Assembly: GCA_032622095.1 (NCBI GenBank)
Contig: CP136061.1
Location: forward strand, 234,358,944 to 234,422,943
Origin: Siphonodentalium dalli
Lineage: Eukaryota > Mollusca > Scaphopoda > Gadilida > Siphonodentaliidae
Reading direction: 5' to 3'
Length of the DNA: 64,000 nt
The position numbers and the translations under genes were made by a program. The first letter of the stretch is position 1. Each line of letters begins with the position of its first letter. Below are positions 34,621 to 45,869 of this stretch, piece by piece. The notes under the pieces are model-generated. The model searched no databases. It saw only the letters and a program-made list of their open reading frames with translations, and was not told the origin of the DNA.

Positions 34621-35318
34621 TGCCGTATTGTGTAAGGTACATGTAACCTTGAAGGAGTCATCACTCATCAGGCACAAATCTAATTTTGGCAGCAAATATT
34701 TCAGGCGCCGTTCTTTCACATGTAGAATAAAGATTCAAGCTATTATTGACAATTTCACTTGTTGAAAGCAGCTGAATAATAAATTTAAAATTAGTTCAAC
34801 AATACACGATGAACGGTTTCGCAGATTATTTTCCTAACTTCTCTTTTATCCTGGTTTTATCCGCTCTCCAAATACGCCATGGTTGTTATTTATGTAATAT
34901 GTCGTCTCTTTTAGTTCTTTCGACGCCAATATCACGTCTAAATCACTCTGATTTTAGTGATTTTTCCGAATTAAAAATGTCAGCCAAATAATGGCGTGAC
35001 AATAATTTGCGTTAAATTTACGTACTCGTCCATAGACGTACCGACCCGATTAACACAGGATGAATGCGATATTATATACATATTAAATGTCAGCAGAGTA
35101 AGATTCAGTCATACTGTATGGAGTCATTGCCGTATATAATATGTCGCCGATAAGTATACTATTGAGTTTTGACGGCATGACTGAATCAAGAAAATATTAA
35201 CCTTAGTAACTAAGGTGTGACTAAGGTCACACTTAGTTACTTTTGGCTACGTTAGTCAAAAATAACTAAATTACGGGTTGACTAAGGCTATGACTAAGTT
35301 TTTTTTTTCAGTGTTCCT

Positions 35319-36262
35319 CCCACTGCTAACAGCCCCCCCCCAATAGGTGCCGGTCTGACGAAAAAATTCATACACAGGGCTAGAGTGGGTGGTGGATGAT
35401 AAAATACTTTTGGTTGGGGGTGACCACATAAAATATATATGTTGACACATTAACTTTAATTTTCCTCAGTTCGATTGAACTGAGGTATCAAGTCTACTCA
35501 GGTATATGTTGAATACCACGCGCCATGCCATCACAATGACATAAGTTTTAAGGGAACATTTTATAATTAACTGGATAAATATTTACTACAGGACTAACAT
35601 AGAAATAGGGGGTTCAATTCCATGCAGATGAGCATAAATATGCATATTTTTTATTCCAACTTGAACCGTATATAACACTTTATAGTACGATCACAACGCA
35701 GATTACAGGAGTTTTGTGTACATAATTGCTACTATCACTCAAAATTATCAAAAGTGAATGATTCAGATCTTTCAAACTTTTACTTATAGTTAGCTGAGTC
35801 TGACAAAAATCGTCTTCCTGTATAAAGCTTATTTAAAACTGTTACACCCAAACATATGATATCCAGTAAAATATATGGGGAAAGAGGGGATGGGACCCCA
35901 ATATGTTGGAGAAAAACAATAGATTTGCATGTGGGAGGATGGTGGACCCATGGTTGCGAGGGATTTTTATGATCAAACCTGTGTATGAACGATTGTTTTT
36001 CAGACCCCCTCCCCATCACCGAGTGATCATTTATATAGCCGGTGGCAACAATGACAATGCGGCACTAGAATTGATGAACCACCATTCAAATAGAACAAGT
36101 GATGGGACTCCGAATTCGACCTTAAGAGTCACACACGCGTCGTTTCAGGTCGAATTCTGTCGCCAGGACGCTGTTCGCATGAGCGATTGATTTCAATTTG
36201 ATCGTCATTGGCGGCTTATCATCAGCTTATCATCAGTAAACGGAACACGACTATCAATCGTG
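35319..36262. other. Original interior of the 8.4 kb TTAA element
   Basis: Sequence left of the outer element after removing the nested one. ORFs of 79 and 95 codons overlap on opposite strands at 35780-36190 and show no known domain. No transposase motif was found. Confidence 0.35.
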
Positions 36263-36387
36263 GCCAAATATTCGACCTATTATGCGAATGTTCAACCAGT
36301 AATAGTTGATTCAGTTGAAAAATGCCAAATATTTTACCTATTATGTGAATGTTCTTTCAGTAATAGTTGATTCAGTTGCAAAATGCC
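36263..36387. repeat. Tandem duplication, 2 x ~62 bp
   Basis: CCAAATATTCGACCTATTAT... at 36263 and CCAAATATTTTACCTATTAT... at 36325, each followed by AGTAATAGTTGATTCAGTTG. Confidence 0.85.
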
Positions 36388-36719
36388 GGATAGTCGGTGT
36401 TATCTGCAGTCGAACAAGCGGCAATTAATTGCATTGTGGTTGGCAGGAATGGCACATAAACATGCTTTGGGTTCATCCGATTTGTCAAAACAAAAACATC
36501 CAGTAAGAATTGTCTATTAGTTGTTAATAATCCGACCATATGGATTGCAGGATCTCAATATTTCCAAACAGTTGGAAATATTTGGTACCAGTTAGGAAAA
36601 TGTCAATATATTTATAAGGGGTTTGGGTGAATAGGTTTTAAATTGATTTCAAATATACCCCAAACGAAAAATGTCAACCCATGCAAGGGAGTGGGGTGAA
36701 TAAAGATTCACGCATTGTG

Positions 36720-36938
36720 GAATTTCGGGTTCCAAGGGAGTGGTGAAGATGGAGATTCCAAGTTGGACCACCCCTCCCCAACTGAGAATCTCTAGCATTA
36801 CATATATCCCCGTATATATATATATATTCAGAATTTCGGGTTCCAAGGGAGTGGTGAAGATGGAGATTCCAAGTTGGACCACCCCTCCCCAACTGAGAAT
36901 CTCTAGCATTACATATATCCCCGTATATATATATATTC
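36720..36938. repeat. Tandem duplication, 2 x ~111 bp
   Basis: 36720-36830 and 36831-36938 are almost identical (GAATTTCGGGTTCCAAGGGA ... CATATATCCCCGTATATA). The units differ mainly in the number of TA dinucleotides at the end. ORFs 36649-37012 on both strands only translate the duplication. Confidence 0.95.
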
Positions 36939-37313
36939 ACAATCTTGGGTACATATTTTCGCGAGACTAACAGGTAATAAATAATTCGATTGAATTCTAC
37001 ATAAATCACCACTGATGCCAGCTATACGTTGGAGACTTCGTTCCAAGCCTTTTCTTTCCGTACATCATTTATTATTTTGTCGCCCATCAGTTATGAGAAT
37101 GACTGTACCAGGATAGTATATGCTGGCCGCGTGAACCATGCCATTATCTGTAACGACTATCTCGATGACAATGTTGATTGCAGATGATTGGTCACGAACA
37201 GGACGTGTTTATTTGAGGAAGGTAATTTGTCACGAATTGATCTGCGTTGTGGTAACACGCACCTTAAAAAACGCTGCGATTAATCGTAGCGCGTGTGCAA
37301 TATGAATAGACCC

Positions 37314-38470
37314 TTAATCTGGACTTTTTGAGCGCAAAGAAGCCGAACTATTTATCTTGAATCGTGTGATATATGCAGCTGATATATGTGTAAAATAAAC
37401 TGTTTCAATGAAATTTTAATAGCGATGAATTGATTCTGTGACATTTTCTAGAAGCAACAATATATATGATCATATCAGTCTCACGAGTGTAACCGATCAT
37501 CGTTTATTTTGATATATACATCATCAAATCTTTCAATATGCACTGCTATAGAACAGTATGAGACATATTCATAGAGTAATGAGTGAAATGTGTAGAATAA
37601 ATTGTGCGTGTTATAATAGTAGTCATAGTTGCCTCCTATCAAGTGATAACACACGAATATTTCGCTTTTGTCACAAGAATGCATATTGGTAAACTATGAA
37701 CGCAATTTACCAAAAACACAAAGGAGGCCCATATACTATCTTCAAAAAATCTAAACTTTACCAAAATTGCCTACATGCTCTGTGACAGAGACTATTTTTT
37801 TTATACACATGTACCGGGAAATAATATTTGGCTATATTCACCAAGGCCACGTATTCGCGAACGTTACTATGATGTATGTAACGGCATTACCGTGTGTATC
37901 CCTTCTCCCTAATGTTATTCATATCTGCTGGACACACAACCATATAAAGCAATATTGAGTCAATTGTCAACGCTGAGATAACAGTTTTAAACGCCGATCA
38001 CCTGATACATGGGTGCTATTGGATAGATATTTTCAAACAACAAGATACTGAAAACTAATGTTGTACATTGCGTAGTAGCATATTCCAGTTGCAAATTGCC
38101 GACTGAAGTCATTTGAACAAAATAGTCTACTAAGACACCGGTTAGGTAGCACGACGAAAATTAGTCTTATATACAAATGTACGATGTACTGTGATATGGA
38201 GTGCTAGTCTTTTGAAGATATGGGGGTTTCTTTGCAGTATAATAAGTATTGCAACATACGTGTATGGTTTATTATCACGGACATTGTTGAAAATTCCGGA
38301 AATGTAACTACTATTTATACTGCATACTGTGTGGCGATATATTACTTCGTTTGTTGCATGCCCGAAACTATTATTTTTGGACCCGACTGTAATATTAAAA
38401 ACCCGAACTTTTAAAGACGTAAATCATTGGGTTTGACTTGCGTGCAGTGACCGATACATCCTCCAGGTGA
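37314..38470 (+). repeat. Right central arm, second part (with repeat S copy S3)
   Basis: Continues the arm broken at 28932. It pairs in inverse with 20940-22600: GTGTGATATATGCAGCTGAT near 37363, CTAAGACACCGGTTAGGTAG near 38130, AACCCGAACTTTTAAAGACG near 38400. ORFs in it are short and not maintained in the left arm. Confidence 0.9.
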
Positions 38471-38928
38471 ATCTGTTTTAATAATCTGTGTATCTTTAAA
38501 TGTATTTAACAATAGACTTGTATATTACCAATACGTAATTGCCCTATTAGGTGGTTTTACAATATGTTGCTTTCGTCGAGTCATCGCTTGGGGTTGCGGC
38601 CATTTTGACAGCCATTTCATGGCAGCGATTGTATTATTCTGACAATGTCACTATATTCGCTATCGTACTAGAATTTCACATACACTGGTATAACTGGGTA
38701 ATTGATATAACTAGATTAGACAAAATAGAAGAGCAAAATGAGACCAAGTCATTGAGAATAAGTTTAGGGGTAGGGGTTATTTTGTGTAAGTGTTGACCGC
38801 TTACGATATGTATAGTGGCTAATTCTGCCTATTATGGAGAAGGAGTGATGTGCAGTTTTTAAAATAGAAAGATCGCGTCTAAGTTGTGTGAAGCCCGAGC
38901 AATCCTACACCGACTACGACAGCTTGCC
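38471..38928. other. Right-arm-specific non-coding stretch
   Basis: No mirror partner on the left. An 81-codon ORF (38551-38796) has no recognised domain. Confidence 0.3.
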
Positions 38929-39430
38929 TTAAAGGTACGGTTGGCCTTGGCGGTGGGTATCCTGTTAAAATATTTACACCCGTCAAAAACCGCCACAAAC
39001 AGAAAGAACATCAAAATGTAGACAGACTTTGTCCGTATACAAATAAGAAATATCGCATAAACAGTATGTTATTGTCATCTGTTTGACCATTGTTATGTAA
39101 ACAAAAGCATAAAAAGTTACTTTTCTGGTGTTTGTTTATATTATGATGGTAAACATAAAGAGCGTTCTTTGTTGGTGTATTCCTGATATGGAACTAATAA
39201 AGAGCGTTTATGCCATTTGTGTGTGATTAGCCAGTAGCATTGTGCTGTCTTCTGTAACACAATCAGGCTCTTGCTTAGGTAAAATATAGTAGGTCTGTGT
39301 GATAACATGCTGTTTACGCGATGGTCATGGTATATATGAACGAAACTGTATGCGTTTTAATGTTTTTCTGTTTACGGTGATTGGAACACATATGAATAAT
39401 TTCGACAACTAAGGCCTCACGTGCCTTTAA
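38929..39430 (-). mobile_element. TTAA-flanked MITE, copy B (family T1)
   Basis: TTAA at 38929-38932, then AGGTACGGTTGGCC; the right end is GGCCTCACGTGCCT, then TTAA at 39427-39430. Total 502 bp, the same as copy C (56226-56727), to which it is very similar in reverse orientation. It sits between the right central arm and the right PAN gene. Confidence 0.9.
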
Positions 39431-39661
39431 AAATCGTCATTGTTTTGGCTCAGTATGTTATTTCATATCCATTTCAGCGAAAATCATTCGAAGTTCCCCT
39501 TTGAATTTGTGTCTCTGGTTAGATAATTTTGTATTGAACAATATAGAGGCTGAAACTTGTCACATCTTCCAATTATTTCCATGCTTGTCAATTGTGCTGG
39601 TGTAAATCAGAAAGCTCAACTCGGATTTTAGGGGACTTCGTGACGCATCCACGATGATATG

Positions 39662-40912
39662 ACATAAACAGGGGGGGGGGGGGGGTAATAAACAAATTGC
39701 AGGAAGGTATGCCGGTGGATGATGGTACGAGAGCCAAAAAACACAATTTTTACAACCTCATGCATTTTTTTCATAAAAAACCTTTTGTGCGCATATTTCA
39801 ACAGTTTAAAGACTGTTAAGCCTATAGCTCATTATGTAAATGGAATAATAGCGAGCAGATGTCTAAAACATTAATGTGACCATCAATGGCTAGAAAATAA
39901 CTGTCATCAGTGCATCAAGCTAATCGGTGAACTATTTGCATGTTTATCAACTCGGATTATCTGTTGATCTCACAGCACCTAAAGTATCCAAGTCTGGCAT
40001 AGTGACTGCTTGTCAATTAGTATACAGGAAGTTGCTCCAGTAGACTAACAAAAGTGGTATGGAATAATGCTAGACAATGAGCTGGTTGACAGACTAATAA
40101 GGAAATAGTTACTTGTGTATCCTGCACAATGAACAAGCATCAGCAATTTATAAAAATAATATTTCCAATTGCGGCCTGACAAAATTTAATATCCTCTCTA
40201 GATATGTATTTATTTTCAAAATATGTCAACTCTAGTTGAATTGACGCTTAACAACTGATATGTCATGGATATGTCTACAAAATGTCAACAGTGACTCGAA
40301 AGTCAAGATTGAGTTTAAAATGTATCACAGCCAAATAGCTAAAACACAAGTTCGGTTCATGTAATAGCTTGCAGGGGGAAATGATATCTCACTGGATATG
40401 TAGGGGATATGTATCATTTGATTTTTTGTAAAATTGGATGCGTACACCTTATAATAGTGTTTTATGTGCACAGTATGTCAGCTTCTGATGGGTTACTGTA
40501 TTTGTCCACTATATCGATGAATTAGAATGTCTATTTAGCAGTATGAAATTTGGCCACCCCGGAAGACCTATAGCATACTCTCACACTGACCTGGAAACTC
40601 CATTACATGTATATGTATATGTATATGGTAGACAAATGCCTATCAGCCAGTATTTGAACAAAATCTTCATATTTACCTATATTAACCATTTTTTTCTAGT
40701 TAAACAGCTTCTGAAACAGGTTAAACTGTCATTTGAACCAAAATTAGTGAAATTTGCGGGGGGGGGGGGGGGGGGGGTGGGTGTAAAAAACAATTGGGAG
40801 TAAAACTAATTTTTTTTTGCATATTTTGGAGTCGTGGGTACCCGAAAATGCCAGAAGCAAAAAAGGCATAACTTCCTGCAATTTGTTTACTACCCCCCCC
40901 CCCCCCCACGAC
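39662..40912. mobile_element. Element with G-tract inverted ends
   Basis: The left end (a run of ~16 G at 39671, then TAATAAACAAATTGCAGGAA and GGTATGCC) is inverted at the right end (GGCATAACTTCCTGCAATTT, GTTTACTA, then ~16 C to 40909). A second G run (~20) lies inside at 40758. Total about 1.25 kb, non-coding, with inverted ends of about 50 bp. The family is not recognised. Confidence 0.6.
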
Positions 40913-41289
40913 CTAAGTTATAAAAAAAAACAAAAACATATTTCCCCGATTTATTTCCTTACTTTTCCCCGTTCACGTCTAAAGTGCTTGGACTATGTGG
41001 GCGTTGTACATCTAAGAACGCTCATGTTATCCAAATGCTTGATAATTCTGCCAGATAACAGACGTATCATGACAAAGGTTGCATGGGTTTTAAATGCTAC
41101 GGATAGCAGTGGAATTGGTGCGTTGGTGGTATTATATGTTAAAGAGGAATCTTTCGCCGATCAGTCAGTGCCGACTTCGATACAATGTCTTGGATAAATC
41201 GAATAAATTGTGCAGTATCCGCAGTGATGGTAAATCTGGAGAAATTATACATTGTTTCTTGTATACTACCATGCATGACGTAAAGCAAT
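40913..41289. other. Non-coding, nothing recognised
   Basis: Two overlapping plus-strand ORFs (126 and 82 codons, 40817-41342) begin in or near the C tract and lack any domain. They are not present in the left arm. Confidence 0.3.
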
Positions 41290-41345
41290 GGTTGCAAGTC
41301 CCTGTGGTTAAAATAACGGTTATGCAAACAATAATTTTATAGTGA

Positions 41346-41866
41346 TATATTTACATACTAAATGTGATTATCACTAAATCCAGCATTTCGATTGGTCGGC
41401 GCCCACGTGACTAGTTGCAGTTATTTCTCGGTGAACGCGCAACAGCTCATAACTGCAAGCCCATAATTACATCGATACGTCATCGATTCCGGAAAGAAAA
41501 ACGCGTAATGTTTTGGGCGCATTTGGATTCGCGCAGGATTGACTTAAATTAAATCACCAGGTTTCAATATAAAGAAATTGTTCCTGTTAACTTTTGCCAA
41601 GGGTGCTATGGGATATTTTGGGCTGGTTTTGTCACGATACACTTTTCGATTTAAATACATTTACAAAAGTGGCTTTTTCGCTAAATGTATTTAAATATAA
41701 GGATTAACTGCCATGTGGACTGTTATTATGGAGATGTAACCGTGAGGTAAGTGGTCATAACTTGTATGTAAAACCCTTTGGGTTTTACACAAGTTATGAC
41801 CACTTACCTCACGGTTACATCTCCATAACAACAGTCCACATGACAGTTAATCCTTATTTGTCAACA
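41346..41866. mobile_element. Right-arm-specific insertion ending in a large hairpin
   Basis: The left arm (about 20045) reads straight from TATAGTGATT to TGTCAGCAAAC. The right arm has about 520 bp between TATAGTGATA (41338) and TGTCAACAAAT (41867). The insertion has a GATTGGTCGG ... CACGTGAC block near its start and a hairpin of ~83 bp arms at 41700-41867 (AAGGATTAACTG pairs with CAGTTAATCCTT; centre at about 41787). It lies about 430 bp upstream of the right PAN start codon, so it could separate or alter upstream control in one of the two paralogs. Confidence 0.8.
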
Positions 41867-42240
41867 AATATCGCTAACCTTACAGGTAATAAGTTGGGTA
41901 TCCAAACCACCCATCGCTTTAATGTAAATGTATGTTGCATGCAATATTCAACAACAGTCGACATTATCAGCCAGAAATTAACACGTATCGCAAACAAGAT
42001 TCCTTCGCGTATACAATTAAGCGACGAAGCAGTTACCATTATACACGAAGACATGATGGTGAAGTATTTTCGGACCGAGTCACTGCATGTCTCTATCGAC
42101 TTCAGGTCGATACTTGTTGTTCTTGTTTCACTGGGAACGCATGGACACATCGATTGGTCATTTTGCTGACCAAGCTTGGAAACCACATCTCGCTATTCAG
42201 TGGAATGTGGTTTGGATTTTGTTTTATTTAATGTCGTGTC
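41867..42240 (+). promoter_or_regulatory. Conserved upstream block of the right PAN gene
   Basis: Mirror of 19646-20040. Differences are scattered substitutions and small indels. The 99-codon plus ORF (41932-42231) and 110-codon minus ORF (41854-42186) both have partial counterparts on the left, which for overlapping opposite frames is more likely to reflect low stop density than coding. Taken as 5' flank of the gene. Confidence 0.4.
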
Positions 42241-42293
42241 CTTCTGATTCGCCGTGATAATGTTGTCCCTCGGATATATATGAACAAAGCACA

Positions 42294-42540
42294 ATGCGAT
42301 ATTTGCTGTTGATTTTGTTGTACTTTACCCGACCGTCAAAAACTGAAAGCAAGTTGTTGAAGGCGAACTTCTTCGGTGGCAATGGGCAAATTAACCAAGA
42401 AAACATTATAATGACCACAAAGGCTAAATCAGAGATGGACTGTGGAGCCGCTTGTCTCAGGACATCCAGCTGCAATTCTTTTGCCCTTAACAACACGGAA
42501 TGTGTTCTGCTGACAGATGAAAGTGGGAGTTTCATTATCA
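42294..42540 (+). CDS. Signal peptide + PAN/Apple-like exon, right gene (plus strand)
   Basis: Paralog of 19353-19599. The ATG at 42294 starts a leader (MRYLLLILLYFT), followed by a polar stretch and the cysteine core MDCGAACLRTSSCNSFAL, NNTECVLL. NNT is a possible N-glycosylation site (NNS in the left copy). The exon ends at 42540 before GTGAGTG, phase 1. The next recognised exon in phase is 57080-57271, 14.5 kb away; intervening exons may exist unseen. Compared with the left copy there are about six amino-acid changes in 82, most conservative (Y/F, M/L, V/F, S/G, G/A, K/R, S/T), consistent with both copies being under selection. The product is inferred to be secreted. Confidence 0.75.
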
Positions 42541-42779
42541 GTGAGTGTTTGCAATTACACCGCAGTATAGTGTCAAATCATGCAGAGAACGCGGGCGAAT
42601 TATTGTGAACTTGAAAGTCATCACTCGGTTGTAAAATAATGGATGAACTTAGAAAACACGTAATGATCAAGTGAGATTTTTCAGAGTCGACAAAACCATT
42701 TGTTATTTAGCTACATTTTATATAAATAATAATCGCATTTTAAGCCTCGTTCCACTGCACCAAATTTGCAATTTAATTT

Positions 42780-43000
42780 CGTGTAAAAGTGACGTATTTT
42801 CCATTAAATGTCTAGATTTACGGCATATACGGATTACGTAAATTTCCATAAACTTGACATATACGTGGAATTTACGGGTCATTTATTCTCGAAATAACAC
42901 ATTTATTGATGCGTTAAATTTCAAATACGTGAAATTTACGTCCATTTATATTCTTAATATCACATTTATAGATGCGTTAAATAATATATCTATATTTGCG
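42780..43000. repeat. ACGTAAAT-rich dispersed repeat, right copy
   Basis: Mirror of 18835-19130, with modules GAAATTTACGTCCATTTATA, TCACATTTATAGATGCGTTA and AAATTTCAAATACGTG. The spacing of TTTACG to TGCGTTAAAT is about 50 bp. Confidence 0.65.
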
Positions 43001-43094
43001 AATGCCTGTCTGTCTGTGTTCTATAGACATTCACAGGGGACCATGTATAGACGGTACCAAAGGGGTCTAACAGGGGTAACTTTTTCCGAGAAAG

Positions 43095-44760
43095 ATAATG
43101 ATGCAGGTTAGAATTTTCGAAGTGACGCTGTTATTGTCAGGGGCAGAAACGGGGAGTGGCATAACAACTTTTTATCGCCGATATCCATAAAAATTATACA
43201 TAATGATCTCAATGATATGACTAATCTAAGCATGTGGTTTAAAGACGTCAAAAGTAGCGCCGTTCGAGTCAGGGTAGCACGGAAGGGGAGAGGGGCACCA
43301 AAAACTGATAAAATATTTTGAGCACCGATTTCCACCAAATTGATAAACATTCTTCCCCATGATACAATGAATCTAATCGTGTGATTTAATGACGCCAAAT
43401 TGGTGCCGTTTTGATGAGAGAAGCGGGGGTGTGGGTCACTAAATTTGATAATAATTTGTTTAGTCGCCGATTACCGCCAAACTTATATAGAATAATCTCC
43501 ATTATATCAGGTGTCGAATGGTGTGTCTTAAAGCTGTCAAAAGTGGTACCGTTCGAGTCAGGGGTGTACGGATGGGGAGAGGGTCACCAAAACTGATAAA
43601 ATATTTTTTATCACCGATTTCCACCAAATTGATACACATTTTTCCCCACGACACAAGGAATCTAATCGTGTGATTTAATGACGCGAAATTGGTGCCGTTT
43701 TGGGTGAGAGATGGGGGGACACTAAATTTGGTAAGAATTTGTTTAGTCGCCGATTACCTCCAACCGTATACATAATCATCTCCATGTTACCAGGAGTCTA
43801 ATGATGTGGCCTAAAGTTGTCAAATGTGGCGACATTCGAGTCAGGAGTCTAATTGTATCGTTTAACTATGTCAAAAGTTCGAGTCAGGGTGCATGGAGGG
43901 AGAGAGGGACACCAAAAATTTATAACTATTGTTAGCGCCGATTTCCACCAAATTGTTACATATTCACCTTCTTGATACGAAGAATCTAATGGTGTGGTTT
44001 AAAACGCCAAATTGGTGCCGTTTCGGTGAGAAATGGGGGAACTAAATTTGATACGAATTTAGTTAGTCACCGATTTCCACCAATTTTATATATAGTCATT
44101 TTCAGAATGAGTCTAATTGTGTGGTTTAAAGATGACAAAAATGGCGTCGCCTGATTCAGGGATAGGGAGTGGGGGGGGGGGGGGGTAACACAAACTGATA
44201 AAAATATGTTTAGCGCCAATTTCCACCAAATCCATACGCGTTCGGATGATACGAGGAATCAAATCGTGTGGGTTAAAGACGCCACATTTGGTGCTTACAT
44301 TTGCGAATGTCTGTCTAGTCTATAGGACTTCACGGGGGACCATCTAGTCTGAAAGGGGTCACTTTTTACTAGGAATATAATGGTGTGGGTTAAATTTTTC
44401 TAAAGTGAAGCTGTTGTTGTCAGGGGCAGAAAAGGGGAGGGCCAGCAGAAATATATTTGTCGCTGATTTCCACCAAACTTATACATAATCATCTCTATGA
44501 TATGGCGCCGTTCAAGCCAGGGGGTGCACGGATTGGAGGGGCACCAAAGCTGATACAAATATGTTAGCACTAATTTCCACCAAATTTATACATGTTCTTC
44601 TCCATATGATCCGAGGATTGAAATCACGTGGGTTAAAAGGACGGCACATTTGGTGCATTTAGGTCAGGGATGGAGAGTGGAGCAATAACATTGATAAGAA
44701 TGTTTTAGTCGCCGATATCCAACAACGTTAAATTTGTGATCTCCATAATTCGTTCTAAGC
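43095..44760. repeat. Long-unit tandem repeat (~150 bp monomers, ~300 bp dimers)
   Basis: Diverged monomers share GCCGATTTCCACCAAATT, CCATGATAC...GAATCTAATCGTGTG, TTAAAGACGCCAAATTGGTG and runs of GGGG. Two monomer types alternate (one with GTTCGAGTCAGGG, one with GGTGCCGTTTTG), giving a higher-order unit near 290-305 bp. About ten monomers are present. A G run of ~16 lies at 44171. ORFs in it are by-products. Confidence 0.85.
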
Positions 44761-45580
44761 AATTTTTGACAAATGGCGATCGAATTAAGTCACTGAACAA
44801 TTATATCTTCTCAGTTGTCATATCTATATAGGGACGGGAATCAGGGAATATATATAGTGAGCCAGCAAAAACAGATACATGGAAGAAAGCATAAACAGTT
44901 TATTTGTCATTGTATTTAAGAGATACATATATTGTTGCAAAATGAGGAAATTGTACCGTCAGAGGATGGCATGTCAGAATGGCTCATGCATTATAATAAA
45001 ATTGAGTCTTTCCTGTTCAAGATATTTTCCTAAAAAAGATACAAGTTGTCAAGAGAGATGGATATGTTTTGGCCTGCTAAAAATAGTGGTAACAGTGTGC
45101 AGTCAAATTTAGTTCCTTCTGAGATAAAAGAAAACACCGTCAGTAGCACATGACTTTGAACGATTCTCCAATACTGGCATATGGCAAGTGTACATCTGCC
45201 CGATACAGAGGATTTCTTTCATTCTTTAGAACAACTTAAACTATCGCTCAGTGTCTGGCACTGATATATAGCAACATTTATTTAAAGCTGAGAATAATTA
45301 GCCAGTATAGCACCATGAACAGAGGCGCACCTGGACATTTCTTAAAAACATCTGTTTCTTCATGGAGATATGATAATCAGGTGTTCTCAAAATATTAGGC
45401 TAATCCACTAGATTGATTTTGAACTAATGTTCATGTGTTGATCCCATTAAAAATATTTAAAACCAATAAAAAAAAACATCAATTCCAACCACGTCGACTG
45501 TACGATTAAAAAAATGATAACGTCGGAAATACGCTCAGTTGTAGATAAATAAATTCTTCTTTATTCGTTGGACGAATTAG
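44761..45580. other. Intron-like non-coding stretch
   Basis: No recognised gene. A 77-codon ORF (44879-45112) rich in Cys, Arg and Lys has no family resemblance. Confidence 0.3.
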
Positions 45581-45869
45581 TCGCGATAGCCAAAATGACT
45601 ATCACTCCGACAAGGTAAGCCACTATACTTATAATCATTGTATAAGAATGACGTTTTGTGATGCCATTTTGATATACAATTTTGAGAATACGTGTAACTC
45701 TTTGAACAAGAGTGTTCTCTATTCCCACCGAATGTCCACAGCAGATGGTTTCAGATAATTTTAACCTGGGCAACGCCTGGTAACCCCACTAGGTTTAAAA
45801 TACTTTGGAGGATCACCTCTTAGTGCAGATTTTTAGTTTTACCAATAATATCAGCATAACAGTTAAATT

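Larger units (their letters stand above)
29020..35318. mobile_element. 6.3 kb nested element with CACTG ends
   Basis: Starts CACTGAAAAAAAAACTTAGT at 29021 and ends ACTAAGTTTTTTTTTTCAGTG at 35313. The first and last ~130 bp are packed with TTAGTCA/TGACTAA and AACTAAG motifs in both orientations, likely transposase-binding clusters. TTCCT lies at 29015-29019 and again at 35314-35318; if the element is taken to begin with the T at 29020, this is a 5 bp target duplication, otherwise only TT is duplicated. CACTG termini are compatible with the CACTA/Mirage/Chapaev group, but no transposase is visible. It carries an inserted LINE (30025-33240) and a palindromic MITE (34094-34620). Without the LINE it was about 3.1 kb. 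Confidence 0.8.
28929..37317. mobile_element. 8.4 kb TTAA-target transposon with 53 bp TIRs
   Basis: TTAA (28929-28932), then GGGTCTATTCATATTGCACA at 28933; at the other end TGTGCAATATGAATAGACCC finishing at 37313, then TTAA (37314-37317). The terminal inverted repeats run about 53 bp (28933-28985 and 37262-37313) with a few mismatches and contain the palindrome GCGATTAATCGC. The left arm at about 22605 has the uninterrupted site with one TTAA. The net length is 8381 bp, but 6.3 kb of that is a second element inserted 35 bp inside the left repeat, so the original was about 2.1 kb. TTAA duplication is known for piggyBac and Kolobok. The GGG start argues for a Kolobok-like rather than typical piggyBac end (inference). 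No transposase is recognised. Confidence 0.92.

Noticed and set aside
36649-37012. Overlapping repetitive ORFs of 76-112 codons
   Set aside because: They are translations of a 111 bp tandem duplication on both strands.
42272-42284. TATATAT box just upstream of the PAN start codon (and its mirror at about 19610)
   Set aside because: It lies only about 20 bp from the ATG, too close for a TATA box that would place transcription start upstream of that ATG, and such A/T runs are common in this window.
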